NCBI RefSeq assembly: GCF_022095675.1
Contig: NZ_JAHYSG010000228.1
Location: forward strand, 1 to 6,211
DNA: 6,211 nt
Direction of reading: 5' to 3'
Origin: Dactylosporangium sp. AC04546
GTDB taxonomy: Bacteria > Actinomycetota > Actinomycetes > Mycobacteriales > Micromonosporaceae
Under the pieces are notes generated by a model that saw only the letters and a program-made list of their open reading frames with translations, made no database searches and was not told where the DNA came from. Position numbers and translations under genes: made by a program. Numbering within the stretch: the stretch's first letter is position 1; every line of letters starts with the position of its first letter. Positions 5,766 to 6,211 of the stretch are shown piece after piece.

Positions 5766-5771
5766 AGTTCA

Positions 5772-6211
5772 ATGAGATCTCGACGTCGTACATTCGCCCT
5801 GGCAGCGGGCGCGGCACTGACCATCGTGACGACCATGGTTCTCGTGCCCACGCTCCAGGCGCAGGCCGGCAGCACCGCCATCCAGGCCGCCTGCACCGCC
5901 CCGGCCTGGGCCGAGGGCAACACCTACACCGTCGGCACCCAGGTCACGTACCAGGGTCACACGTACCAGGCCCTGCAGACGCACACCGCCTATCCGGGCG
6001 CCGGCTGGACCCCGTCCACCACGCCGGCGCTGTGGACGGATCTCGGCACGTGCACCGGAGGCGGCGGCCCGAGCACGCCCCCGCCGACCACGCCGTCGGG
6101 AGTTCCGGGCGCGCCGAGCAACTTCCGTGTCACGGCCACCACGAACACCAGTTTCTCGCTGGCGTGGAACGCGTCGAGCGGTACCGTCACGGGCTACCGC
6201 GTGTATGAGGG
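5772..6211 (+). CDS. Secreted CBM5/12 plus fibronectin type III protein, probable chitinase N-terminus (partial)
   Basis: The frame is open from ATG 5772 to the window edge (146 codons) and continues beyond it. Residues 1-32 are a signal peptide with a basic start, a long hydrophobic stretch and cleavage expected after LQAQA. The SRRRTF start allows Tat export but does not prove it. Residues 41-94 are a CBM5/12 chitin-binding module, with Trp46, Tyr52, Tyr60, Tyr65, Trp79 and Trp88 as likely structural or binding aromatics and Cys41-Cys94 as a possible disulfide. A Gly/Ser/Thr/Pro linker (95-110) leads into a fibronectin type III domain from about 112 (PGAPSNFRVTATTNTSFSLAW). This order commonly precedes a GH18 catalytic domain in actinobacterial chitinases, but the catalytic part is outside the window, so the enzyme class is inferred. 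The start is supported by AGGAG (5763-5767), which sits in a palindrome. Confidence 0.88.
   Translation, partial: MRSRRRTFALAAGAALTIVTTMVLVPTLQAQAGSTAIQAACTAPAWAEGNTYTVGTQVTYQGHTYQALQTHTAYPGAGWTPSTTPALWTDLGTCTGGGGPSTPPPTTPSGVPGAPSNFRVTATTNTSFSLAWNASSGTVTGYRVYE

Noticed and set aside
5699..5771. DasR-type or chitinase direct-repeat operator
   Set aside because: Neither the ACTGGTCTAGACCACT-like DasR site nor the TGGTCCAGACCT repeat is present; the palindrome here is a different sequence.
1..6211. CRISPR array, tRNA, insertion sequence or integrase
   Set aside because: No regularly spaced repeats, cloverleaf-like segments, transposase motifs or terminal inverted repeats with target duplications were seen.

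Overview
The window is GC-rich DNA with strong G/C preference at third codon positions. It uses GTG starts, has two probable leaderless starts, and carries secreted polymer-degrading enzymes. This points to a soil actinobacterium, possibly of the Micromonosporaceae. The genus is an inference and is not proven by anything here.

Layout. The left third (1-2675) holds three genes of unknown function. One is a 139-residue acidic protein on the + strand (142-561). It is followed by a gene-poor gap (562-919). Two minus-strand genes come next and may be co-transcribed: a two-domain DUF4241 protein (2675-1491) and a 167-residue protein (1423-920). A divergent promoter region (2676-2869) separates them from a + strand gene for a secreted, single-domain poly(3-hydroxybutyrate) depolymerase (2870-3901). 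That gene ends in a 12-bp perfect hairpin.

Next is a probable decayed + strand gene start (4006 to about 4190). It looks leaderless and carries an apparent frameshift in a run of six C. It runs into the 3' end of a minus-strand gene (5189-4164) that encodes a GNAT acetyltransferase domain fused to a P-loop small-molecule kinase-like domain. Divergent from that gene is a small TraR/DksA-type zinc-finger protein (5281-5619).

The right end starts a secreted protein (5772 to beyond 6211) with a signal peptide, a CBM5/12 chitin-binding module, a Pro/Thr/Gly linker and the start of a fibronectin type III domain. This is the usual front half of an actinobacterial chitinase or related glycan hydrolase. 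It is preceded by an AT-rich promoter-like patch and a perfect 28-bp palindrome that overlaps its ribosome binding site.

Functional reading. The two exported enzymes fit a saprophyte that feeds on insoluble polymers (PHB and probably chitin). The other genes form no recognisable pathway. No tRNA, rRNA, CRISPR array, transposase or integrase was seen. The most notable items are the acetyltransferase-kinase fusion, the palindrome at the chitin-binding gene, and the decayed leaderless gene.
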